The notes beneath the pieces are model-generated. The model made no database searches. It was not told the DNA's origin and worked only from the letters and a program-made list of their open reading frames with translations. The position numbers were made by a program, and so were the translations under genes. DNA of 64,000 bases from Cytophagales bacterium (GTDB lineage Bacteria; Bacteroidota; Bacteroidia; Cytophagales; Cyclobacteriaceae). The stretch is taken from NCBI GenBank assembly GCA_020402945.1, contig JADBYQ010000005.1:28575-92574 (forward strand). The letters are read 5' to 3'. Position 1 is the stretch's first letter. Each line of letters starts with the position of its first letter. Of the stretch, positions 17,011 through 25,906 are shown piece after piece.

Positions 17011-18021
17011 ATGCTGAAAATCGACAGCCATACGCACATCCTCCCCAAAAAAATGCCCAATTGGAGCGAGAAGTTTGGCTATGGCGATTTCATTTATCTC
17101 CAACACCACAAAAAAGGAGTTGCAAAAATGATGCGCGGAAATCAATTTTTCCGTGAAATCAAAAGCAATTGCTGGGAAGCTGAAGAAAGAATCGAAGAAT
17201 ACAAACAATTCAATACCCAGGTTCAAGTTGTTTGCACTATTCCTGTAATGTTTTCCTATTGGGCAAAGTCGTTGGATTGCCTTGCCCTCTCTGAATTTTT
17301 GAATGATCATATCGGCAAGCTGGTCGAGAAATACCCTAGGCAATATATCGGACTTGGAACAGTGCCCATGCAAGATGCAGAGCTTGCGGTAAAAGAATTG
17401 GAACGATTTAGAGAGATCGGGCTCGTTGGCTTACAGATTGGCTCTAACATTAATGACGAAAACTTAAACGAAGAACGCTTCTACCCTATTTTCGAAGCCT
17501 GTGAACGATTGAATTTGGCGGTGATGGTTCACCCTTGGAATATGATGGGTGAAAAACACATGCAGCGCTATTGGTTGCCTTGGTTGGTGGGAATGCCCGC
17601 TGAGACATCACGTGCAATTTGTTCAATGATTTTTGGAGGCATTTTTGAAAAGTTGCCAAAACTTCGAGTGATGTTTGCCCATGCCGGAGGATCTTTTCTG
17701 CCAACAATCGGCAGAATAGAGCATGGATTTGATTGCCGCCCGGATTTAGTGGCCATCGATAACAACTTTAATCCACGGAATTACATCTCAAAGTTTTGGG
17801 TGGATAGCATTACGCATGACCCGCTCATGTTAGAGTATGTTTTGAAGCTACAAGGATCAAAAAAAGTAATGCTAGGCTCAGATTATCCATTCCCTTTGGG
17901 TGATTTAGAAATTGGCAAGTTTATTGAAGAGATGAATCTAAGCGAGCAAGTAAAGGAAGATGTATTTTGCAACTCCGTGTTAGAATGGCTCGATTTGCCA
18001 AAAAGTAAATTTATTAATTGA
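17011..18021 (+). CDS. 2-amino-3-carboxymuconate-6-semialdehyde decarboxylase (ACMSD)
   Basis: 336 residues, closely following the animal/bacterial ACMSD sequence pattern throughout: KIDSHTHILPKK (zinc ligands His 7 and His 9), FGYGDFIYLQHHKKG, PVMFSYWAK, YWLPWLVGMPAETSRAICSM, a histidine in MVHPWNM, another in FAHAGG, and the metal-binding Asp in LGSDYPFPLGD. ACMSD decarboxylates the kynurenine-pathway intermediate ACMS, diverting carbon from quinolinate/NAD synthesis to degradation. No other tryptophan-catabolism gene is in the window. A TACCTTTG box (16985-16992) lies 18 bases before the ATG and is a perfect -7 element, so it may be transcribed separately from the upstream operon. Confidence 0.93.
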   Translation: MLKIDSHTHILPKKMPNWSEKFGYGDFIYLQHHKKGVAKMMRGNQFFREIKSNCWEAEERIEEYKQFNTQVQVVCTIPVMFSYWAKSLDCLALSEFLNDHIGKLVEKYPRQYIGLGTVPMQDAELAVKELERFREIGLVGLQIGSNINDENLNEERFYPIFEACERLNLAVMVHPWNMMGEKHMQRYWLPWLVGMPAETSRAICSMIFGGIFEKLPKLRVMFAHAGGSFLPTIGRIEHGFDCRPDLVAIDNNFNPRNYISKFWVDSITHDPLMLEYVLKLQGSKKVMLGSDYPFPLGDLEIGKFIEEMNLSEQVKEDVFCNSVLEWLDLPKSKFIN

Positions 18022-18659
18022 CATACTCTGTGATTAAAGCCAATCTCCTGTTTTTTCTATTCAGCATCGTTTCCGTAGTTACGCTCGTTGCGCAAACCGA
18101 GAAAGAAAAAATTCAGCAAATAGAAACGCAAAAGCAAATAGATAAACAACGAAAACTCACCACAAAACTCGATTCAGCGATTCGTCTAATGGAAGAAGGT
18201 CAATACGAACAAGCTGACGCAAAATTCAAGGCGGTTTTAAGAGAAATCAAAAGCGTACCGTCCGATTTAACCTACCATTTTGGAAAGAACTCTTTCCTGC
18301 TCGGAAAATACAAACAAAGCGTTGACTGGCTGACCAAATATATACAACTGAAGGGAACAAGTGGTCAATTTTCAGAAGCGGCCGTTGGGTGGCTATCGCA
18401 GGCTGAAGGAGAATTAATCAAAGAAAAAGAACGCGAGGCAAAACTAGCATCGGAAGTACTATCCAGTGATTTTATGATCGACTGTGGCCCTACGGGAAAG
18501 GTAGCCTGCACTATCTGCAAAGGGTCGACAGTTGTTGTGAAGAAAAATTACTTTGGAGATACTTATTCTACTTGTCAATACTGCCACAAATTAGGCTATC
18601 TCACGTGCGAAGAATACAATCTGCTGCTCAAAGGCAAATTAAAACCAAGTGCTGAATAG
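18018..18659 (+). CDS. Exported TPR-like protein with CxxC zinc-knuckle tail
   Basis: 213 residues. The start TTG 18018 overlaps the ACMSD stop by four bases (GTG 18030 is an alternative); a hydrophobic signal follows (FFLFSIVSVVTLVAQ). A helical region at about 40-130 (MEEGQYEQADAKFKAVLREI) looks like tetratricopeptide repeats. The C-terminus carries two CxxC pairs, CTICKG and CQYCHK, plus two more cysteines, resembling the zinc-binding repeats of DnaJ. The combination suggests a periplasmic scaffold or chaperone-like protein; no named family recognised. Confidence 0.65.
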   Translation: MTYSVIKANLLFFLFSIVSVVTLVAQTEKEKIQQIETQKQIDKQRKLTTKLDSAIRLMEEGQYEQADAKFKAVLREIKSVPSDLTYHFGKNSFLLGKYKQSVDWLTKYIQLKGTSGQFSEAAVGWLSQAEGELIKEKEREAKLASEVLSSDFMIDCGPTGKVACTICKGSTVVVKKNYFGDTYSTCQYCHKLGYLTCEEYNLLLKGKLKPSAE

Positions 18660-18721
18660 CAATCTTTCGCTGGCTGAGAATTTCTACGATATCTCTATCT
18701 TTGCAACCTTGAAGTTAGATT

Positions 18722-19789
18722 ATGCCACTCTATAATCGCATCAGCGGAAAAGAACTGAAGGCCAAGTTAAAGGAAGCACGCGAACCGCGTTCGACTATTT
18801 CTTTTTATAAATACCATCAACTGTCGGATCCCAAGGTGTTTAGAGACAAACTCTACCAATTATTTGAATCCGTGCAGGTGTTAGGGCGCATCTATATAGC
18901 TAACGAGGGAATCAATGCGCAGATCAGCGTGCCTACTGAACATCTAGATTTCTTTAAAAACCAATTGTATAGCATTCCATTCTTAAATGGCGTTCGACTC
19001 AATACCGCAGTTGACGATAACGGCAAGTCATTTTTTAAATTGAAAATTCTGGTTAGGAACAAGATCGTTGCAGATGGATTAAACGATGAAACCTTTGATA
19101 TTACCAATCGAGGTATACATGTTGGCGCGCGCGCGTTTAATGAACTGGCTGAAAAAACCGACACAATTATTGTGGACATGCGCAATCACTACGAAAGTGA
19201 AGTGGGGCATTTTAGAAATGCTATTCGCCCCGATGTCGATACGTTCCGGGAAGAGTTAAAAGTGGTGGAAGAACTACTTCACGAAAAACGCGACCAAAAT
19301 CTATTGATGTACTGCACCGGTGGCATTCGTTGTGAAAAAGCAGGTGCCTGGTTTAAGCACCGCGGCTTTAAGAATGTTTTCCAATTAGATGGAGGTATTA
19401 TTGAATACGCCAAGCAAGTAAAAGAACAAGGATTGGAGAATAAATTTATCGGTAAAAATTTTGTTTTTGACGAGCGCCTTGGTGAACGTATAACAGAAGA
19501 TGTAATTAGCAAATGTCATCAGTGCGGAAAGCCCTGTGATGACCACACGAACTGCAAAAATGATGGCTGCCATTTGTTATTCATTCAATGTAAAGAATGT
19601 GCTGAACGTTTTGATGGATGCTGCACCACTGATTGTAAAGAAACGATTAGCCTGCCGGTAGAGGTACAAAAAGAAATTCGCAAAGGAATCAACAAAGGGC
19701 GACAAGTATTTAAAAAAGGAAGAGTGCTAAAGGTTGAGAATCAAAAAGAAGTGAGAAGTAAGAATTTGGAATACAGAAGTCAGATATAA
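18722..19789 (+). CDS. trhO: tRNA uridine(34) hydroxylase TrhO (YceA-type rhodanese)
   Basis: 355 residues: an N-terminal acylphosphatase-like domain (about 20-115, FYKYHQLSDP, GRIYIANEGINAQ), a rhodanese domain (about 130-235) with catalytic Cys 198 in MYCTGGIRC, and a cysteine-rich C-terminal zinc-like block (KCHQCGKPC, CKECAERFDGCC). TrhO makes 5-hydroxyuridine at tRNA position 34 using oxygen. A perfect -7 box TATCTTTG (18696-18703) is 18 bases upstream. The last 15 or so residues (VENQKEVRSKNLEYRSQI) are encoded by the same word-like repetitive DNA that occurs between genes elsewhere in the window, so the natural C-terminus may have been extended by it. Confidence 0.92.
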   Translation: MPLYNRISGKELKAKLKEAREPRSTISFYKYHQLSDPKVFRDKLYQLFESVQVLGRIYIANEGINAQISVPTEHLDFFKNQLYSIPFLNGVRLNTAVDDNGKSFFKLKILVRNKIVADGLNDETFDITNRGIHVGARAFNELAEKTDTIIVDMRNHYESEVGHFRNAIRPDVDTFREELKVVEELLHEKRDQNLLMYCTGGIRCEKAGAWFKHRGFKNVFQLDGGIIEYAKQVKEQGLENKFIGKNFVFDERLGERITEDVISKCHQCGKPCDDHTNCKNDGCHLLFIQCKECAERFDGCCTTDCKETISLPVEVQKEIRKGINKGRQVFKKGRVLKVENQKEVRSKNLEYRSQI

Positions 19790-19836
19790 AATGTGAGTAG
19801 TAACAATCAAATAAATCTACATTCTAACTTCTACCT
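19735..19836. repeat. Word repeat spanning the end of trhO and the trhO/mog gap
   Basis: Repeated short words GAAGTGAGAAGTAAGAA, GGAATACAGAAGTCAGA and, inverted, ATTCTAACTTCTACCTTC. The words AGAAGTCAGA and GGAATNCAGA recur in the thrC/thrB gap and AGAAGTTAGAA in the hisG/hisD gap. The left half lies inside the trhO reading frame. Confidence 0.65.
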
Positions 19837-19855
19837 TCTTTTTTGACCTAAATTG

Positions 19856-20380
19856 ATGATTAGAATTGGCATTATTAACGTTTCTGACCGCGCTAGCAAG
19901 GGTATCTATGAAGATACTCCCGGTCAGGCGATTGTTGCCACACTCAATGAATACTTGACGAGTCCGTGGGAAAAAGAATATGCAGTAATCCCCGATGAAC
20001 AATCGCAAATAGAAAAAATGCTCATCGAGATGGCCGATGAAAAACAGTGCTGCCTGATTGTAACTTGTGGTGGAACGGGACCGGCCAAGCGAGACGTCAC
20101 ACCAGAGGCGACAGAAGCCGTGTGTGATAAGATGATGCCCGGTTTTGGCGAATTGATGAGAACTACGAGTCTGCAATCTGTTCCAACCGCAATATTATCT
20201 CGTCAAGCGGCTGGTATTAGAAATAGAACTTTAATTATAAATTTGCCTGGGAAGCCGAATGCAATCCGTCAGTGTTTGGATGCAGTATTTCCGGCTATTC
20301 CTTATTGTATTGATCTCCTGGAAGGTCCGTTTTTGCAGTGCAATGAGACAGTAATAAAGGTTTTTAGACCAAAACAATAA
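19856..20380 (+). CDS. mog: Molybdenum cofactor biosynthesis protein Mog/MogA
   Basis: 174 residues of the MogA/MoaB fold. The molybdopterin-binding loop is TCGGTGPAKRDVTPEAT (about residues 66-82), with the acidic Asp/Glu pair needed for adenylylation, and LINLPGKPNAI near the C-terminus is the second family motif. It adenylylates molybdopterin before metal insertion. ATG 19856 preferred over the TTG immediately before it. No other molybdenum gene is adjacent. Follows trhO across a repeat-filled gap. Confidence 0.9.
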   Translation: MIRIGIINVSDRASKGIYEDTPGQAIVATLNEYLTSPWEKEYAVIPDEQSQIEKMLIEMADEKQCCLIVTCGGTGPAKRDVTPEATEAVCDKMMPGFGELMRTTSLQSVPTAILSRQAAGIRNRTLIINLPGKPNAIRQCLDAVFPAIPYCIDLLEGPFLQCNETVIKVFRPKQ

Positions 20381-20418
20381 ATACGTGAATTGAGTATTGC
20401 CCTTTAAAAAGCAAATCT

Positions 20419-21399
20419 ATGGCACGAATTAAATATTACTACGACACTGAAACCTGTAAATATGAGCGCATAAAAACCACCTCGGGCGACATTTTTTTAA
20501 ATGCGCTTGGATTGCTTTCACTCACGCTGGCTATGGCCGTTGGTTTAGTTGTTTTGTACAGCAACTACTTTGAATCACCCCGCGAATTACTTCTATCCAA
20601 TGAAGTAAAGGAGATGGAATATCTATATCAAAATTTAAACAAGGAAGTAAGCAAACTGGATAACGAACTTGCCCATTTAGAGCATCGAGACGACAACATC
20701 TATCGCGCTGTGTTAGGTGCTGAGCCAATAGACAAGAGCGTCAGAGAAGCAGGTATTGGGGGCGTGGATCGGTATGAAGACATCAAAAAGAAGGACCTCG
20801 TGCACGAAGATTTCCTTATCAAATTGCACGAACGAGTAGATAAGTTAAAGCGTAAAGTCTACATAGAATCAAAATCTCAGGATGATGTGATTGCTTTAGC
20901 GGAAAATAAAGAAAAGTTATTTGCTGCAATCCCTGCTATTCAACCTGTTGCCAACAAAGAATTGATTGCGCTCGCTTCTGGATTTGGCATGCGTATTCAT
21001 CCTGTGTACAAAGTTCGCAAAATGCACACGGGTGTCGATTTTGCAGCAGCCATTGGAACACCCATCTACGCTACTGCAGATGGTATCATCGATAAATTAG
21101 AAGTTAGCTTTAGCGGGTATGGAAAACAACTGGAAATCGACCATGGTTTTGGCTATCGCACGCGGTTTGCTCATATGCATGGTTTTGCCGTGCGATATGG
21201 CCAAAAAGTAAAACGAGGAGACCTGATTGGGTATGTGGGTGAAACAGGTCTTTCTACTGCGCCTCATTTACACTACGAGGTTTTTGTAAATGGTATTCAC
21301 GTAAATCCTATTCATTATTTCTTCAATGACCTGAATGCCAAGGAGTATGAAAAGGTCATCGAACTGGCCTCGATTGAGAATCAATCGCTGGGTATGTAG
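20419..21399 (+). CDS. M23 family metallopeptidase, membrane anchored
   Basis: 326 residues: one transmembrane segment at about 27-47, a coiled-coil region (about 60-165, YLYQNLNKEVSKLDNELAHLEH), and a C-terminal LytM/M23 domain. Zinc ligands are His 203 and Asp 207 (KMHTGVDFAA) and His 285 with catalytic His 283 (APHLHYEVF). Members cut peptidoglycan cross-links or, with coiled coils, activate amidases during division. Signature is intact, so it is probably an active endopeptidase. Monocistronic. Confidence 0.9.
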   Translation: MARIKYYYDTETCKYERIKTTSGDIFLNALGLLSLTLAMAVGLVVLYSNYFESPRELLLSNEVKEMEYLYQNLNKEVSKLDNELAHLEHRDDNIYRAVLGAEPIDKSVREAGIGGVDRYEDIKKKDLVHEDFLIKLHERVDKLKRKVYIESKSQDDVIALAENKEKLFAAIPAIQPVANKELIALASGFGMRIHPVYKVRKMHTGVDFAAAIGTPIYATADGIIDKLEVSFSGYGKQLEIDHGFGYRTRFAHMHGFAVRYGQKVKRGDLIGYVGETGLSTAPHLHYEVFVNGIHVNPIHYFFNDLNAKEYEKVIELASIENQSLGM

Positions 21400-21477
21400 A
21401 AAAATGCTTTGTCACAGCTACCCTAGCTCAATAAAAGTTATGAAGAATAAACTAACTTTAGGGTAAGTAATCTTATA

Positions 21478-22407
21478 ATGCTGAAAAGGATATTCATCGT
21501 AATTGTTACCTGTCTTTCCGTATTTCAATCAGTCGCCCAAGGATGCAGTGATGCAGGTTTCTGCACGATGGGTGCAATGAAGCCTGATCAACCTTACAAT
21601 AAGAAGCTCGAGTTTAAACTTCGCACTATGGAGCTGAGCTTTTATCGTGGCACTACTAATCTCACACCGATTGTGTATGTAACTACTGTCGATCTAAACT
21701 TTAGTTTGAACAGGCGAACTACGTTTCAGGTTAAATTGCCTTTTCAGTTTGTGGATGGTAAACTGGCATCCACCTCATCTCTGGGAGATATCTCGCTTTG
21801 CTTCACTCGCAATATCTTTTCGTCAGACAGGTTTGATGTTAATCTTTCCATTGGCGGCAAAATCCCCACCAATTCGTCCAATAAAAACACGCAGGGACTG
21901 CCCCTACCCATGTACTACCAAACCAGTTTGGGTACGTATGATGCGATAGCAGGTCTCTCGTTAGTTAACCGCAATTGGTTATTCGCAACAGGTATCCAAG
22001 TTCCACTAAATCAGAATAACAATGAATTCATCTGGGCGGCTTGGGATGGCACAGAGGAGGAAGCCTATGTAGATCGATACACACAAGCGAAAGATCTGAA
22101 GCGAGGGGTTGACGTAATGCTTCGTGTAGAAAGAAATTTTCGGTTGTCTCGTTTCAATTTTTCGGTTGGGTTGTTACCGATCTATCGAATTACAAGGGAT
22201 GAGTTTACTAACTCCAGAGGCCAGCGAATCATTTCTGATGAAGCAATGGGTTTAGCACTATCAGGAATTGTCACAGGCGGATATAGTTTCAATACCCAAT
22301 CCGGACTTCGGCTTTTGCTCGGACACAAAATTGTTCAACGAGAGTTAAATCCTGATGGACTTACCCGCGAGTTTGTTAGTTCCCTTACTTATATTCACAG
22401 ATTCTGA
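21478..22407 (+). CDS. Beta-barrel-like exported hypothetical protein
   Basis: 309 residues with a signal peptide (about 1-20, ending SVAQG). The mature N-terminus has a Cys pair (GCSDAGFC) and the rest shows alternating strands (TTVDLNFSLNRRTTFQVKLPFQF, LTYIHRF at the end) ending in an aromatic residue, as outer-membrane barrels do. The stop overlaps the start of the TPR-CHAT gene (TGATG), so the two are translationally coupled and may work together at the cell surface. Function not recognised. Confidence 0.65.
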   Translation: MLKRIFIVIVTCLSVFQSVAQGCSDAGFCTMGAMKPDQPYNKKLEFKLRTMELSFYRGTTNLTPIVYVTTVDLNFSLNRRTTFQVKLPFQFVDGKLASTSSLGDISLCFTRNIFSSDRFDVNLSIGGKIPTNSSNKNTQGLPLPMYYQTSLGTYDAIAGLSLVNRNWLFATGIQVPLNQNNNEFIWAAWDGTEEEAYVDRYTQAKDLKRGVDVMLRVERNFRLSRFNFSVGLLPIYRITRDEFTNSRGQRIISDEAMGLALSGIVTGGYSFNTQSGLRLLLGHKIVQRELNPDGLTREFVSSLTYIHRF

Positions 22408-25061
22408 TGAAACAATTTCTATTATTCTGTTTCATACTTACTTTTTATGGGTCTTTGGCTCAAAAGAATCTAAAAAAAATAGATTCGCTTGTAAAAGTAG
22501 TAGCATATAAAGAAGCATTGCAACTTTTAAGGACTGAAAAAGAAAAGACACCTAATGATTCGGTTTCATTTTTAGAAAACACCGAAGCCGAAATCTTAAT
22601 AACGCTCGGAAATCTGAACGAAGCAGAAAATGTACTCTCCAATATCAAGATTTCTACACCTTACGTGAAAGCGGTTACACAGTCGACAACAGGTTTTTTA
22701 AATTTGAACAAAGGGCGCTACGACCTTGCCAATGAAAACCTCCAAGCCGCGCTGGCTGCTTTCCAATCTACTGGCAAATCAAATACGAAGGAAGCAGCTC
22801 GTTGCCTTGCCAATATTGCTTCATATTACCTGGCTACTGGTAAGTACAATAAAGCAGAAGAATATGAAACCATTGCGCTCCAACTCAGGCAAAAACTCTT
22901 TGGTGAGAGCAGCGAAGAGGTTGCAGCCTCATACAATAACTTAGGAACTATATATCTTAGCTCAGATCCTGACCGTTCGTTAGATTATTACGAGAAAGCT
23001 TTGACTACTTACCAACAGCTTCATCGTGGCAATCACCCGAAATTAGCCATAGCAAACACCAACATCGGCATAGCCTACAACCAATTAGAATTGTATGGAG
23101 ATGCCATCAACTCATTTGATACTGCAAAAAAAATATGGGAGCAAATCTACCCTGACGGTCATCCCAATCTTGCCATTGTTTTACAAAATATCGGAAGCGC
23201 TTATTCGAAACAGAAAAACGCAAAAGTTGCCGAAGAGTTTTATGACAAAGCAATTTCAATTTACACAAAGTCCTACGGAACCAAACACCCGGATTTGGCG
23301 AGCGCTCTCAATAGTCTTGGCAGTTTACAATTAAACAATAACGAATACGACAAATCGATAGCAACTTTTCAAAAGAGCATTGTTGCGAATGCTCCATCAT
23401 TTAATAGTTTAGACCTTGAAAGTAACCCAATTGGATCTGATTATTATAACCCGATGGTGCTTGTCTACTCCATCAACTTCAAAGCAAAGGCACTGGAATC
23501 CAAATATCTTGGCAGATCACTCAAATTAAATGACCTCAAGATTGCTCTGCAATGCATTCATAAGTGCGATTCCTTGATAGATGACATTCGACATCAAAGC
23601 ACCGATGAACAAGATAAACTGGCGCTTGGTAATATTGCTACCGAAGTCTACGAAGTGGGAGTAAGGGTGGCCCACACGATAGGCGAAAACAGTATCAACC
23701 CAAGAGCCTATATTGAAAAAGCTTTTTATTTCGCTGAAAAGAGTAAATCTTCTGTTCTCCTGGAATCTATAGCAGAAACCCAAGCAAAGTCTTTTGCAGG
23801 CATTCCACAAGAACTGCTTGATCAAGAATTGAAAATCAAATCATCGATTGCCGAATTAGTTCAAAAGCTCACTCAGAAACCAGCCGAGCAAGAAGAGAAG
23901 GAAATCAGAGAAAAACTATTTGTCTTGAATAATGAGTACACTTCTTTCGTCAAAAAACTAGAAAAGGATTTTCCGAATTATTTCAATTTAAAATTTAGTC
24001 AAGCAATAAATTCAGTAGAGGATATTCAACGTTGTTTGGATGAAAACACTGGTTTAATTAGCTATTTCTTAGCGGAGAGAACGAATAGGCTTTATCAATT
24101 TACGATCACTAAGAAACGATTCAAAGTCAAAGATTCATTCATTCCCCCTGACTTGAATCGACTGCTCAAAGGTTTTATGAATAGCATCCTTTTTAGCGAT
24201 TTTGAAACCTACAAAAAAACTTCACTCCCGATTGCCGCTTTACTAAAACCAAATGTCCATCGTCAAATAAAAGAGTTAGTCGTTATTCCAACGGGACGGC
24301 TTGGAGCAATTCCTTTTGAAGCACTGCCAAGCGGCAGAATAAAAGGAGCAAACTTTAATCAGGTATCATACTGGTTGAACGAATACGCCATCTCCTACGA
24401 GTTTGCGTCCAATCTTTTTACTCAAAAGGGCAAAGAAGAATTAGCTACTGAAAATCCAACCATTTTCCTCTGTGCACCGGTAACTTTTCCTGAAAAAGAT
24501 AACCTGAGCCAATTGCCCGGAACCGAAAAAGAAGTAAACAACATCTCACAACTTTTTGCAAATTCAAAGTCGGTGAAGTTTGAAGATGCAACCGAGACGG
24601 TGATCAAGTCGAAACAGATTTCAAACTTCGACTATTTACATTTTGCCACACATGGGATTGTTAACGAAGAAAACCCAGAGTCATCTAAAATATTTCTACA
24701 AACAAGTGCTACAGATGACGGAAATTTATACGCTGGCGAAATTTATAACCTAGAGCTAAATGCAAACCTTGCAGTACTTTCTGCTTGTCAGACTGGCTTA
24801 GGAAAAATATTCAAAGGTGAAGGTGTGATTGGATTATCTCGGGCATTAACATATGCTGGCGCAAAAAACATTGTAGTATCTTTCTGGAGTGTTGCCGATG
24901 AATCCACTTCAACGCTTATGACAGATTTTTACACAAACCTTCTCGGCACCAAATCCATTCATTTTAACAGATCATTGCAACAAGCAAAGCTGAAAATGTC
25001 GAAGACTATTGAGTATTCAAATCCTTTTTTCTGGGCTCCGTTTGTTTTGCTTGGAAAATAA
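22407..25061 (+). CDS. Exported TPR repeat protein with C-terminal CHAT protease domain
   Basis: 884 residues. A signal peptide (about 1-18, GSLAQ) is followed by tetratricopeptide repeats (about 70-330, including SYNNLGTIYLSSD and ALNSLGSLQLNN typical of the TPR_12 subclass), a helical region, and a CHAT domain at about 590-884. The caspase-like dyad is intact: His 749 in LHFATHG and Cys 794 in LSACQTGLG. CHAT proteases cleave protein substrates when a sensor domain is engaged. Most studied bacterial CHAT proteins (for example in type III CRISPR systems) are cytosolic; this one carries a secretion signal and is coupled to a barrel gene. The partner or substrate is unknown. Confidence 0.88.
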   Translation: MKQFLLFCFILTFYGSLAQKNLKKIDSLVKVVAYKEALQLLRTEKEKTPNDSVSFLENTEAEILITLGNLNEAENVLSNIKISTPYVKAVTQSTTGFLNLNKGRYDLANENLQAALAAFQSTGKSNTKEAARCLANIASYYLATGKYNKAEEYETIALQLRQKLFGESSEEVAASYNNLGTIYLSSDPDRSLDYYEKALTTYQQLHRGNHPKLAIANTNIGIAYNQLELYGDAINSFDTAKKIWEQIYPDGHPNLAIVLQNIGSAYSKQKNAKVAEEFYDKAISIYTKSYGTKHPDLASALNSLGSLQLNNNEYDKSIATFQKSIVANAPSFNSLDLESNPIGSDYYNPMVLVYSINFKAKALESKYLGRSLKLNDLKIALQCIHKCDSLIDDIRHQSTDEQDKLALGNIATEVYEVGVRVAHTIGENSINPRAYIEKAFYFAEKSKSSVLLESIAETQAKSFAGIPQELLDQELKIKSSIAELVQKLTQKPAEQEEKEIREKLFVLNNEYTSFVKKLEKDFPNYFNLKFSQAINSVEDIQRCLDENTGLISYFLAERTNRLYQFTITKKRFKVKDSFIPPDLNRLLKGFMNSILFSDFETYKKTSLPIAALLKPNVHRQIKELVVIPTGRLGAIPFEALPSGRIKGANFNQVSYWLNEYAISYEFASNLFTQKGKEELATENPTIFLCAPVTFPEKDNLSQLPGTEKEVNNISQLFANSKSVKFEDATETVIKSKQISNFDYLHFATHGIVNEENPESSKIFLQTSATDDGNLYAGEIYNLELNANLAVLSACQTGLGKIFKGEGVIGLSRALTYAGAKNIVVSFWSVADESTSTLMTDFYTNLLGTKSIHFNRSLQQAKLKMSKTIEYSNPFFWAPFVLLGK

Positions 25062-25089
25062 AAAACCTGACCGTTTCGGGTCAGGTTTT
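25062..25089 (+). terminator. Intrinsic terminator after the CHAT gene
   Basis: Perfect 11-base stem AAAACCTGACC / GGTCAGGTTTT with a short loop, ending in four T residues directly after the stop codon. Confidence 0.85.
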
Positions 25090-25215
25090 ACACAGTCTAA
25101 ACGCTATGGCAAATAGGTCTTTCGTGTGTTTTATAGAACCCCAAAGTAGGGAGTTGAGTTTCATTTTTCCTAAACATTTTGTAAAACTTTGTTTGAACTT
25201 TAAAAATGGGCTTTT

Positions 25216-25896
25216 TTGAGCCAAAATGACAATATTAGGGAAATGATAGAGGATAACTACCGGCAGCGAGGGTTACGCAACAATCTGGTAAAAAAACTGC
25301 GTTTAAAAGGGATTTTGGACGAAACTGTGCTCGCTGCCATCGGAAAAGTGCCCAGACACGTGTTTTTTGATGATGCCCTACTCAGCCATGCTTATGAGGA
25401 CAAAGCCTTCCCAATTGGGGAGGGACAGACCATTTCTCAGCCTTATACGGTCGCTTTTCAGACGGAGAAGTTATGCATAAAGCCGGGCGACAAAGTACTT
25501 GAAATCGGCACTGGTTCTGGTTACCAGGCCGCCATTTTGATGGAGATGGGTGCCAAGGTTTACACCATTGAATTTCAAAAAAAGCTTTACGAGCGTACAA
25601 AAGAGTTTCTGCCGAGTCTTGGCTACAAACCTTACTTCTTCTTTGGAGATGGATCGAAGGGTATCCTAAGCAAAGCTCCATTTGATAAGATTATTGTGAC
25701 CGCTGGCGCACCTGTTATCCCAACTGCGTTAATAGAACAGTTGGCAGAAGGCGGCATTATGATTATACCCGTAGGCGATAGAGAAAAGCAAATGATGCTG
25801 AAGATAACCAAACGAAATGGAAAAATTACTCAAGAGGAGTTTGATAACTTCGCATTTGTTCCACTGCTTGGTGAACAAGGATGGGGTGGAAAATAA
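25216..25896 (+). CDS. pcm: Protein-L-isoaspartate O-methyltransferase
   Basis: 226 residues. SAM-binding motif I is VLEIGTGSGYQAAIL (about 94-108) and the PCMT-specific GQTISQPYTVA (about 68-78) precedes it; the post-I acidic residue is in YTIEF and motif II region in FDKIIVTAGAP. The enzyme repairs isoaspartyl residues in damaged proteins. The start is uncertain: TTG 25216 gives the longest frame, ATG 25243 (MIEDNYRQRG) would also retain the whole domain. An unrelated exported-protein gene follows. Confidence 0.92.
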   Translation: MSQNDNIREMIEDNYRQRGLRNNLVKKLRLKGILDETVLAAIGKVPRHVFFDDALLSHAYEDKAFPIGEGQTISQPYTVAFQTEKLCIKPGDKVLEIGTGSGYQAAILMEMGAKVYTIEFQKKLYERTKEFLPSLGYKPYFFFGDGSKGILSKAPFDKIIVTAGAPVIPTALIEQLAEGGIMIIPVGDREKQMMLKITKRNGKITQEEFDNFAFVPLLGEQGWGGK

Positions 25897-25906
25897 TATT
25901 TTACGC

